Origin: Amylostereum areolatum
Taxonomy: Eukaryota; Basidiomycota; Agaricomycetes; Russulales; Stereaceae
Direction: 5' to 3'
Assembly (NCBI GenBank): GCA_012932865.1
Contig: SAXG01000066.1
Span: 124,001-188,000 of the forward strand
DNA length: 64,000 nt
The translations under genes were made by a program, and so were the position numbers. Under the pieces are notes generated by a model. It ran no database searches. It worked only from the letters and a program-made list of their open reading frames with translations, and was not told where the DNA came from. Below, in pieces: positions 11,436 through 20,358 of the stretch (positions are counted from its first letter, which is position 1; every line of letters starts with the position of its first letter).

Positions 11436-12417
11436 CTCCTCTTCTCTTACAACTCGTGCAAGGTTGCCTTCCTTGTACTCGCCCAAAAAGAAGTCAACGA
11501 GCTTACCCAAGGAAACACCGAGAAAGCACCGGAACGTGGCCTTGCAGTTCCTGCTGTCGGAGATCATCACATTTGGCACGCTGAACTCAGAGTCCGGGCC
11601 CGACTCTCGCAACCACATCCATCTTTGCAATTGGGCCATGTCCGTTATTGTAGCGCTCTGCGTGGACACGACAACAACTCCGGACTCCAAGGACGTTTCG
11701 CCTGAGCTCGTCTCTGTTCGCAAGTTCGTACTGGAGGGTGTTAGTAGGGCTATCAAAGACCCGTACCATTCCGACTCGGTCGATGCAAGATACGGACGAC
11801 TGCTCGCATTGGCGGATCTATGCCTTCGTCTGCTCACTGTGCGCTTCAACGTCAGCTCAAACGCACGCAAGCCAGTGGAGGACGTTCCGACTCATCTAGC
11901 AAAGATCATGCTCGAGAAGAACTTCGTGGCCACGCTTACCAACGCACTGGCAGAAGCTGACTTGGATTTCCCCAACATTCGTGGGCTCGTGGCTTCGGTC
12001 CTAAAGCCGCTTGAGTTGCTGTAAGTCCCCGCCCTCCTGTATGATTTTTCTTGTTATTATAACCCTCTTTATAGGTCCAAACTTGCCGTCAAGATGAGCC
12101 GGGCATCGGACAAGACCAAAGGGCCAGAAGATGCAAATGTCAAGGGCGAGGACAAGAATATGTCAGACGAAGATGACGAGGACGATGAGCACTCCAACCG
12201 TGAGGAGACTCCGGACCTTTATCGCGATGAGGAGGAGGGATGGCAGGACGAAGATGAGGATGAGGACAAGGATATCCTGATGGAAGAGGAAGAAGCGCCT
12301 GCTCATACGCATGTTGAAGAAGATGACGATGACGAAGCTCTCTGGGAGGTGAGCCATCTGTTTCCATTTACCACTTTCCCTTCCTAATATGTTTTGTTAA
12401 ACATACGGCACCGCTAC

Positions 12418-13668
12418 AGACCCCGGACGACTCCCTTCAACCCGATCCATATCAACGCCTACGTCTTTGCGGACCACGCCTCTCTTCCTGGCACGATCGC
12501 CCATGGCATGTGGTCGTAAATGTCCACTTGCCGCTTCGTCGACATAGGCGCAACATATGCTTCGTCGACGTGATCCTCCCCGGCGACATGTTCACCGCCA
12601 TGCTCAAGCACCCGCCATGCTCAAGCACACCCGCATGCGCGAGGGTAACATGGTCGTCGAGGCCTCGACTTCCAACCAACGCGGTGGGAAGGTTTTGAAG
12701 GCCATCACTGAGGTCGCGCAGCCGCCTACAATCTACATATCTACGAGACAAGGATCCCAGGAACCCGACATGGGCACGGATTTTTACAACAAATCCCTTC
12801 CCGCCCGCACGGTTTGGGAGGGCGTGGACGAGCTCTTGCTCGCCATCTACGGCTTCTCCATCGGTGACATCGACAACACGAAGAAGACAATTCACTTTGG
12901 CGGTATCAAAGATCAGACTATCCGTCCATGAAAATGACCTACAACATGGGACGGGAGCATCAAGACACTTCACCTGTTTGCTGACATGTGCGGGCACCTC
13001 AGTACACCTCCAACCAGTCCGCCGATCCGCTGTTCGCGACCCAGCTAGCCCAAATCGCGTTGGTCGTCACTGAGCGTGCGGCGCTCAAGAGCATGCGCTC
13101 CAGGGGCCTCGTGCAGAAAATGTCTTACTGGCCACTCGCTCGGAGCGTCCTTCACCCTTGTCAATCGCGAACGTGCTACTGATGGCGTCCTTGTCGACAA
13201 CATTTTCTACCGTGGTATCAGGACGCAGCGCGCGGTCGAGGTCACAGCCGGACGAATTACGCCATGTGCACCGTCAACCCCAGCTGGACCTAAGACGCTC
13301 GACGATACGGTTCTCCGCGAGGCTAGCAGCATGTGGATGACCAGTAGGATCGCTATATCAAGGTGTTTTGCCACAATCCCCTTGCCTGGCATCGACGTGC
13401 CCTTCCACTCGCTGTGCCTCTGGGCTGGGGTGTCATATCACTCCGTGCTTGTAAGTATCCTTCTCCCATCCTTTATTCGATGACCAACTGACCTGCCCGA
13501 AAGGCCTCTCAAAGAAGGTGAATCCCGCCTAGCTCAACCCCAACATGCTCGATGGCAAATACGTGCCCCCAACTTTATCGCTCAGCCGTTCGCCGTCACG
13601 AAGGAGTACACGTAAATCATCCGTGACCAGTCTTCATCCCACTTTCTCAAGATATTCAACAGGCATGG
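12418..13668 (+). pseudogene. Fatty acid synthase fragment (dehydratase/MPT region), left of the retrotransposon
   Basis: In shifting frames the strand reads NPIHINAYVFADHASLPGTI, EVAQPPTIYISTRQGSQEP, VWEGVDELLLAIYGFSI, YTSNQSADPLFATQLAQIAL, FATIPLPGIDVPFHS and NMLDGKYVP. This order is that of the hotdog dehydratase-like and malonyl/palmitoyl-transferase regions of fungal type I fatty acid synthase. Several frame changes and stops break it, including TAA at about 13615. The transferase GHSLGE motif is destroyed. The sequence continues after the retrotransposon at 23920, so the element landed in this already related sequence. Confidence 0.8.
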
Positions 13669-14209
13669 TGTTACAACTTGTCCAAGGTACTTCATTTTCC
13701 ATTGCCTTATTAGGAAGGACGTCGCTAAACGATGGATTACGACTGTGCCCCAGTTCGTAACTGTCTCAACGACGCAACAACGACAGTGCCACAGATCGTC
13801 ACCGTCCCGACGACAGTGCCACAGATCGTCACCGTCTCAATGGCACAGCCGTGACGGTGCCACAGTCTCATCCCCGTAGATACTTGATGCGACCGTCGCT
13901 CAATGTACATATATTTACTCGACCTCCTTTCTTATAAAAGGAGGCTCATCGAACGAGCCATTCCTCAGCTCGTTCTCTTTGTAAATACAGGACTGTTCTG
14001 AATAAGAACCTCCTCTTAAACACTAAAGAGAATCCTAAGCATACTAAGTCGATAAGACTCGCCTAAGTCTTCCGCGAAGACTTACTGCTTCGTCTATCGA
14101 CCTTCACCTTCGTATAAACCGAGACGTCTGGATCACCTGATCCCACCTCTCACGCGTAAGAGTACTGTAGCCTGAGCCGCTTGTCACGTGATAAGGACCG
14201 TCCTTAACA
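13669..14209 (+). repeat. 5' LTR (541 bp)
   Basis: Begins TGTTACAACTTG and ends CCTTAACA. It contains two 26-bp near-identical units with the core GACAGTGCCACAGATCGTC (13782 and 13812, 30-bp spacing), a TATA box TATAAAAGG at 13933-13941 and an 8-bp inverted repeat GAACGAGC/GCTCGTTC at 13951-13975 around the likely start of transcription. Confidence 0.95.
13933..13941 (+). promoter_or_regulatory. LTR TATA box
   Basis: TATAAAAGG. About 26-34 bp downstream lies AGCTCGTTCT (13967-13976), a plausible transcript 5' end. The same box is present in the 3' LTR at the corresponding position. Confidence 0.75.
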
Positions 14210-14211
14210 CT

Positions 14212-14221
14212 AGAACGAGCT
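14212..14221 (+). other. Candidate self-priming primer-binding site
   Basis: AGAACGAGCT starts two bases after the 5' LTR. It is the exact reverse complement of AGCTCGTTCT (13967-13976), just downstream of the TATA box where the mRNA should start. Tf1/sushi chromoviruses prime reverse transcription with the mRNA 5' end in this way. No tRNA-type site starting TGG is seen next to the LTR. A TGGCGCAGAGCGTC string at 14250 is an alternative but is 40 bp away. Confidence 0.55.
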
Positions 14222-14279
14222 CTCCTCTACACTAGCTCACCCTACAGTTTGGCGCAGAGCGTCAAACGAAACACCCACC

Positions 14280-16331
14280 ATGGAGTCAGCGGAACAACCC
14301 GCTGAAAAAAGACCATCAGATTTTGAGATCCCTCAACTCCAATCAAACGGCAGTCGAGACTTCCCTAATGGAAACGAAGATCATCGCTGGACATTTGACC
14401 CCTATCATCTCCTTTTTTACTACGACGGAGCCCTCGTCGCGAAAGAAAGCAAAGGGACATACGCATACCAGTGGAACCCACCCATATACAGATACAACCT
14501 TCCCCCAGCAGCAGAATACTTCAAAGATAGATCCAAAAGAGAAAAGGAAGACGGAAGCTACGACAATTCACATTGGAAGCGCCCAGATTATTCAAGACCT
14601 CATATCGGGCCCCTCTCATCAGAAGAACTCTGGAAACACCCGGACGCACAGAAAATCGAAGAGAAACCTTACACCGGGAATATTAAGGACTACTGGGAAT
14701 TTGATCCCGATACCGACACAGCCGATACGACAACCGAACCACAGAATCCTCGAACCGAACTCCAGCATCCTCAAGAACCCGCAACAGCCGCACCACCTCC
14801 AGAGGAAACCGCGCCAGAACCTAAGAGAACTATATCAAACCCCCAAATTAAGTCCGATTCCGGAGGAAGTCGAGAAAGTAGCCCATCGAGCGCAGCAAAA
14901 ACGGAAGAACATACAGAGAACCCAACAAGATCCCCATCACCCGACGACATCTTCGGAACCACAAGAGGAAGAAAAGGAAATCTATTCGGAAAACCCGAAA
15001 ACATCGCATCAATGGGAGACACCGCCACCTCGATACCCAACCTCGCCACCGCACTTGGCAATGTCCCCCCTGGAGAGACTAATGTACCGCGCCAGACGCC
15101 TGCAACTCCAACACCAGCCGATCCCGCAAAACCGAGACATGAGACTCGATTCTCCCTAGGATTTGGCACGACCGACCCAATAAGATGGAGAACGCTATCA
15201 CCACCATCACCATCACTTTCCAACCGATCAATAGATAACAAGAAAGGAAAAGAAGTTCAGGACTACGTCTTCGGAAGAGGAGCAACTGCAGATCTTCCGA
15301 AAGGATCGAAGTATCCACCAGGGAATTCCCCACCGGGAGGAACAGGAACAATCGGATCAAAGCCCGACGACAAGGACAAAGGATTCAAGTTAAACGCATT
15401 AGGAGTATATGACGGAAGGGATCGGGCAAAAGCAGCAAAGTTCGTAGAACAATGCGTACTTCGCTTCATAGCATTCCCCAACGCATATGCTGCCAACATG
15501 CGTAAGATAACCTTCGTGCTCTCACATCTCACCGATGGGCCTGCCCTTCACTGGGCGTCCCTTTTAATAAGCAAAATCGATAAGATACGAGATCGCGGCC
15601 TAGATCCAGAAGCGTACCTTCCATGGACGGTGTTCCGCGACCACTTCTTAGAGACCTTTGGAGAAATAGACCCCGGAAGGGACGCTAGATTCAACATACA
15701 GCGCCTGGAACAAGGCACTATGGACACCAAAGATTACATCACGATTTTCAGAGACTATGCCATGGAAGCTGGTTACGATCATAAAGCATTGATCGACCAA
15801 TTCAAGAGAGGACTGCGCAACGATATCGTAGTCGAGATCCTCAAGAGAGATCACATCTCGAACGATATTGAAGAATGGTATGAACTCGCATTGCGCATCA
15901 ATAATAACTGGCGAGAAGCTCAAGCATTCCAACGGCATTATACGAGACCAATGAACCCAACGAGCGACCTCACCCTCCTATACAAGAAACCACAGGCGTA
16001 TGTTCCATTCCGAAAAGGAAACGGAAACAAAGGAAACGTTACCACCGCCAGAGCCGCTCAGACCGGAAACAACGGCCGAAACTTCAGACGCCTTACCCCG
16101 CAAGAACGTACCGAACTCCAGAAATCAGGATCATGCTTCTATTTCCGGAAGCCAGGACACATCTCCAAGAACTGCCCAGAGAAACGTACCCAGACAACGA
16201 TCAATGCACGAACAGCGAATCTAACAGAGGAAGAATCCCCGATTGATCAGATCACCAAGCTTGTGAACAAGATGGACAGTGAAACGTTCGCACGCACTGC
16301 CAACATTTTCAAGAACAATCAGGATTTTTAA
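14280..16331 (+). CDS. gag: Gag polyprotein of the chromovirus, 683 aa
   Basis: ATG at 14280 is the first ATG after the leader. The N-terminal ~370 residues are Pro/Ser/Glu-rich and probably disordered. Residues ~375-560 form a Ty3-type retrotransposon gag domain (for example HWASLLISKIDKIRD, YLPWTVFRDHFLETFGEID, RLEQGTMDTKDYITIF, LIDQFKRGLRND). Near residue 619 is a CCHC-type knuckle, SCFYFRKPGHISKNC, in which the second cysteine (residue 622) is Phe, so zinc binding is probably impaired. Gag forms the particle and packages RNA. It ends in TAA at 16329-16331. Pol lies in another frame. Confidence 0.92.
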   Translation: MESAEQPAEKRPSDFEIPQLQSNGSRDFPNGNEDHRWTFDPYHLLFYYDGALVAKESKGTYAYQWNPPIYRYNLPPAAEYFKDRSKREKEDGSYDNSHWKRPDYSRPHIGPLSSEELWKHPDAQKIEEKPYTGNIKDYWEFDPDTDTADTTTEPQNPRTELQHPQEPATAAPPPEETAPEPKRTISNPQIKSDSGGSRESSPSSAAKTEEHTENPTRSPSPDDIFGTTRGRKGNLFGKPENIASMGDTATSIPNLATALGNVPPGETNVPRQTPATPTPADPAKPRHETRFSLGFGTTDPIRWRTLSPPSPSLSNRSIDNKKGKEVQDYVFGRGATADLPKGSKYPPGNSPPGGTGTIGSKPDDKDKGFKLNALGVYDGRDRAKAAKFVEQCVLRFIAFPNAYAANMRKITFVLSHLTDGPALHWASLLISKIDKIRDRGLDPEAYLPWTVFRDHFLETFGEIDPGRDARFNIQRLEQGTMDTKDYITIFRDYAMEAGYDHKALIDQFKRGLRNDIVVEILKRDHISNDIEEWYELALRINNNWREAQAFQRHYTRPMNPTSDLTLLYKKPQAYVPFRKGNGNKGNVTTARAAQTGNNGRNFRRLTPQERTELQKSGSCFYFRKPGHISKNCPEKRTQTTINARTANLTEEESPIDQITKLVNKMDSETFARTANIFKNNQDF

Positions 16332-16369
16332 ACCGTCCTTCAAACGCGGCTGTTGAAAGGACACAGACA

Positions 16370-19300
16370 ATGAACTTTTCAAGTCGATCTTCTGTACAGG
16401 ATATAGAAGATGACATAAATAGAACAGTGTATATAAGGTCATACCAAGACGGAGCAACACACGCTCCATCAATCCATATACCTGTTACGTTTCATGGAAA
16501 GCTCCGTAAAGCCGCCGCAAAAGCACTGCTAGATAGCGGAGCAAGCAGCACCCTGATCCATCCAGATTTCGTACGAAAACACAAGATGAATCTGATCCAA
16601 CTGAAGAAGCCAATACCGATATACAACGTTGATGGATCTCGGAACACTCTAGGAGAGATCAAACAGAAGGTGTACCTTCCAATGACGATGGAAGGGATCA
16701 ACGGAGAAATTCACCGTGAAAACTTAGGATTGTTCGTCACAGCCCTGGGAGGAGACGAAGTAATCTTAGGAACCCCTTGGCTCAAGAAACACAATCCTCA
16801 TATCGATTGGAGGAAGAGACAGATTACACTACAGACATGTCCAGGTACGTGCTCCACTACCAGTAAAACAATGATCGTCCAGGGAAAAGACGAACACTCT
16901 CTACAATCATTCGAAGAACAGAAGATCAACCATCACGCAACGATAGAAGAACAAGAAGACCCCGAATTCAACTCCGATCTCGCCGATATCAGGATAGTCA
17001 GAACGTTCCATGGAAAGACTGACGTAGAAACAATGCCGATTGCAGAAGAAACAAACGAACCCGGTATTTGGATAACAGCAAGAGCAACCAAGGCACAAGA
17101 ACTCGCAGAAAGAGCGGCCATAGGAGAAAAGAAGAAGACACTCGAGAAGATGATTCCGTCTAGTTACAGACAGTATCAGAAGGTATTCGAAAAGAAAGCG
17201 TCAGAACGCTTTCCAATCAGCAGACCTTGGAATCACGCGATAGACTTGACTGAAGGATGGAAACCTCGAAATTGCAAAGTGTACCCAATGACGGTACCAG
17301 AACGGAAGGAACTGGACACATTCATAGATGAACATCTACGAAAAGGGTACATCCGAGAATCAAAATCAGAGATATCATCACCCTTCTTCTTTATCAAGAA
17401 GAAAGACGGATCTCTTCGACCAGTACAGGACTATCGCTATCTTAACTCGATCACGGTCAAAAATGAATACCCGATACCGCTCATCTCAGATCTCATCGAC
17501 AAATTAAAAGGCGCTAAGATCTTCTCAAAGCTCGATCTCCGATGGGGATACAACAATGTTCGAATCAAAGAAGGAGATCAATGGAAAGCTGCATTCAAAA
17601 CAAACAGAGGCCTTTTCGAACCAATGGTAATGTTCTTCGGACTAACCAACTCACCCGCAACATTCCAAGCAATGATGAACGCACTGTTCAAAGAATTAAT
17701 AGACACCGGAAAAGTGGTGGTCTATATGGATGACATACTGATATTTACAGAAACACTCGACGAACATAGGAAACTGATGAAAGAAGCCCTCCAACTTCTA
17801 GAACGGAACGATCTATTCCTGAAACCAGAGAAGTGCTTCTTCGAACGACCATCGATCGAATACCTAGGCGTGATAATCACACACAACAAGGTACAGATGG
17901 ACCCAGTCAAAGTCCAAGGGCTAGCCGAATGGCCCACACCGAGGAAAGTAAAAGAAGTCCAATCATTCCTCGGATTTGGAAATTTCTATCGACACTTCAT
18001 CAAAGACTATTCTAAGATCGCCAGACCCCTATTCCAGCTCACAAAGAAAGACCACGAATGGAACTGGACGACCGAATGTGAACGTACCTTCGAAAGACTG
18101 AAACGAGAATTCACGTCGTCCCCAATCTTAATCATGCCCGATGAAAACAAACCATTCCGCATAGAGAGTGACGCCTCCGATTTTGCGTACGGAGCTATCC
18201 TATCGCAGCCGGATGAGATCGAAAGATGGTATCCGGTCGCGTACCTATCCAAATCACTGTCTCCCGCGGAACAGAATTACGAGATATACGACAAAGAACT
18301 CTTAGGAGTAGTGAAAGCCTTAGAACACTGGCGACACTATCTAGAAGGAGCGAACCACAAAGTCGAAATCTGGACAGATCATAAAAATCTAGAATATTTC
18401 ACAACAGCTCAGAAACTCAATCGACGGCAAGCACGATGGAGCTTGTATCTGTCCCGTTTCGACTACACCTTGGTGCACAAACCAGGAAGTACAAACAAGG
18501 CAGATGGACTTTCTAGAAGACCAGATCATAAGGAAGACATTCCAGACAACGACGACCGCATCCTGCTTCACCCTTCGGTTTTCAGGGCTAGAGCCACCGG
18601 AAGAGGAACAGTCGAAGCAGTCGGAGACAAAGAACTTCTCAAAGAACTAAGAAACTTCTCGCACCTAGATGATGAAGTTTGGACAGCGTTAGATACAATC
18701 AAAAGATCGGGACCGCGCACCCTCGCAAAAGGAATCGAAGATTGGAACTTCGAGAACGATCTGATCATCAGAAAAGGAAAGATCTATGTGCCACAGAATC
18801 TCGAACTTAGACGCATGATCCTAAAATCGCATCATGATCTGGAAACGATTGGACATCCAGGCGAAATGAAAACTCTGGAGCTGGTACAAAGAAACTTTTG
18901 GTGGCCAAAGATGATTTCCTTCGTAAAAGGTTATGTTCAAGGATGTCCCGTATGCCAGTCAACAAAGAATGTCACGCATCCGGCAAAACATCCATTACAA
19001 CCTACGGAAATACCAGAACGACCATGGGAAACAATCACATCAGATTTCATTACAGATCTTCCGATCTCCAACGGATTCGATTCGATCAACGTAGTCGTCG
19101 ACAGGTTCACCAAAACCGCAGTATTCACGCCGTGCCTGAAGACGATCAACGCAGAAGAAACAGCTGATCTTCTGATCGACAATGTTTACAGACGATTTGG
19201 ACTATGGAAAAGAATGATATCGGACAGAGGCCCTCAATTCGCATCCAAAGTATTCCAATCCATCTGCGAAAGCCTCGGAGTTATCTCGTCGCTCAGTACA

Positions 19301-20215
19301 GCGTACCATCCCCAAACGGATGGCGAAACAGAAAGAGTGAATCAAGAGTTAGAACAATATCTTCGAGCATTCTGCAACGGAGATCAAACGAATTGGGCAA
19401 AACTTCTACCAAAAGCAGAATTTGCACACAATATAAGACAACATTCAGCTACGAAAGCTTCCCCATTTGAACTCCTACACGGGTATCAACCGGTTTTTAA
19501 CCCGGCAATACCAACCGATCCGCGAATACCGACAGCCGAAGAAAGAATAAAGAACTTTAAGGACGCATGGGACAACGCAGAAGCAAGTCTGGAAATAGCT
19601 GCCAAATTAATGAAAATGCAGCATGATCAAACGTTCACACTGCGAGATCAACTCAAACAGGGTGACCAAGTATGGTTAGACGGGAAAAATCTTAACACGG
19701 TATACCCGAAAACTAAACTAGCACCAAAGCGATTCGGCCCATTCAAAATCGAAAAAGTAATAGGACCAGTAACCTATCGCTTAGAACTACCGGCGAAGTG
19801 GAAAATACATCCGGTATTTCACGCGGCACTATTAATTCCGTTCAAAGAAACAGAACAATATGGAGAAGCTTACGAAAAACCGCCTCCGGAACTAGTAAAC
19901 GATGAAGAACTCTACGAACTAGAAACAATAATAGCCTCGAAACTAGACAAACGATATTCCGAACCATTACATTATTTCGTAAAATGGAAAGGCTACCCAG
20001 ATTCCGGTAACACATGGGAACCAGCATCTAATCTCGAAGGATCAAAAGATGCGATCGCAGAGTTCCATCGGAATAACCCCAAGGCACCGAAGTTGCCACC
20101 ACAGCCAATCAGAGATACCAACACAGAAGCCACTGATCGTGACGAAACCGACGCAACACAGCAAGAACAAAGACCAACGAGACGAAAGAAACGCAAGACG
20201 AAAGTAAGACATTAG
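16370..20215 (+). CDS. pol: Pol polyprotein: PR-RT-RH-IN-chromodomain, 1281 aa
   Basis: Protease has LLDSGASS (Asp ~55). Reverse transcriptase has the YMDD box (~452). RNase H has ESDAS (~600). Integrase has an HHCC finger around HHDLETIGHPG and CPVCQ (~820-865), then a DDE core (SDF ~891, SDRG ~950, ETERVNQE ~990). A chromodomain fills ~1181-1236 (YELETIIASKL, YFVKWKGYPDSGNTWEP). All motifs look intact, so enzymatic activity is possible. The frame is open upstream to 16283, overlapping gag by ~49 nt. The first ATG is at 16370, 39 nt after the gag stop. Expression must involve frameshifting or re-initiation. A Lys/Arg-rich tail ends the protein. Confidence 0.95.
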   Translation: MNFSSRSSVQDIEDDINRTVYIRSYQDGATHAPSIHIPVTFHGKLRKAAAKALLDSGASSTLIHPDFVRKHKMNLIQLKKPIPIYNVDGSRNTLGEIKQKVYLPMTMEGINGEIHRENLGLFVTALGGDEVILGTPWLKKHNPHIDWRKRQITLQTCPGTCSTTSKTMIVQGKDEHSLQSFEEQKINHHATIEEQEDPEFNSDLADIRIVRTFHGKTDVETMPIAEETNEPGIWITARATKAQELAERAAIGEKKKTLEKMIPSSYRQYQKVFEKKASERFPISRPWNHAIDLTEGWKPRNCKVYPMTVPERKELDTFIDEHLRKGYIRESKSEISSPFFFIKKKDGSLRPVQDYRYLNSITVKNEYPIPLISDLIDKLKGAKIFSKLDLRWGYNNVRIKEGDQWKAAFKTNRGLFEPMVMFFGLTNSPATFQAMMNALFKELIDTGKVVVYMDDILIFTETLDEHRKLMKEALQLLERNDLFLKPEKCFFERPSIEYLGVIITHNKVQMDPVKVQGLAEWPTPRKVKEVQSFLGFGNFYRHFIKDYSKIARPLFQLTKKDHEWNWTTECERTFERLKREFTSSPILIMPDENKPFRIESDASDFAYGAILSQPDEIERWYPVAYLSKSLSPAEQNYEIYDKELLGVVKALEHWRHYLEGANHKVEIWTDHKNLEYFTTAQKLNRRQARWSLYLSRFDYTLVHKPGSTNKADGLSRRPDHKEDIPDNDDRILLHPSVFRARATGRGTVEAVGDKELLKELRNFSHLDDEVWTALDTIKRSGPRTLAKGIEDWNFENDLIIRKGKIYVPQNLELRRMILKSHHDLETIGHPGEMKTLELVQRNFWWPKMISFVKGYVQGCPVCQSTKNVTHPAKHPLQPTEIPERPWETITSDFITDLPISNGFDSINVVVDRFTKTAVFTPCLKTINAEETADLLIDNVYRRFGLWKRMISDRGPQFASKVFQSICESLGVISSLSTAYHPQTDGETERVNQELEQYLRAFCNGDQTNWAKLLPKAEFAHNIRQHSATKASPFELLHGYQPVFNPAIPTDPRIPTAEERIKNFKDAWDNAEASLEIAAKLMKMQHDQTFTLRDQLKQGDQVWLDGKNLNTVYPKTKLAPKRFGPFKIEKVIGPVTYRLELPAKWKIHPVFHAALLIPFKETEQYGEAYEKPPPELVNDEELYELETIIASKLDKRYSEPLHYFVKWKGYPDSGNTWEPASNLEGSKDAIAEFHRNNPKAPKLPPQPIRDTNTEATDRDETDATQQEQRPTRRKKRKTKVRH

Positions 20216-20260
20216 TGAGACTCAACGGCATTCAGGCGAATGCACTGCCAACAAGGGGGG

Positions 20261-20270
20261 GATAAAAACC
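20261..20270 (+). promoter_or_regulatory. TATA-like box upstream of the extra gene block
   Basis: GATAAAAACC follows a G run between the pol stop (20215) and the first downstream ATG (20298). The same GATAAAA core precedes two later start codons of the block (22605 and 23101). Candidate internal promoter. Confidence 0.4.
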
Positions 20271-20358
20271 CTACGGGTTCAACAAGACAGATCACCAATG
20301 TCCACCACCCCAAACGCAGCCAACACTTCCTCCACCAATCCGATCGTCTCATCTAGCA

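Larger units (their letters stand above)
9304..12345 (+). pseudogene. TOM1/HUWE1 HECT ubiquitin-ligase internal fragment, broken
   Basis: Recognised by EPLKLDIGSLALRLVDEHPS, IMRQEVQRFLSHL, HFLIGELM, FLMQCLTELL, LCNWAMSVIVALCVDT, GRLLALADLCLRLLTVRFN and MLEKNFVATLTNALAEADLD, followed by a long Asp/Glu-rich block (12160-12345). This is the helical middle of the giant TOM1/HUWE1 E3 ligase before its acidic region. The catalytic HECT domain and N-terminal region are absent. The copy is dead: the frame shifts after ITRDHSMA (about 10305), a solo LTR interrupts the LTELL codons (10978-11435), and the frame shifts again after NSCKVAFL (about 11475). A normal intron remains at about 12022-12075. Homology stops near 12345 and gives way to fatty-acid-synthase sequence. 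Confidence 0.8.

Noticed and set aside
14250..14263. TGGCGCAGAGCGTC as a tRNA primer-binding site
   Set aside because: It is 40 bp past the 5' LTR end; such sites normally begin within a few bases. I could not match it to a tRNA 3' end, and a better self-priming match sits next to the LTR.
16327..16333. TTTAAAC as a -1 slippery heptamer for gag-pol
   Set aside because: The heptamer is phased for a ribosome already in the pol frame, so it would not move gag translation into pol.
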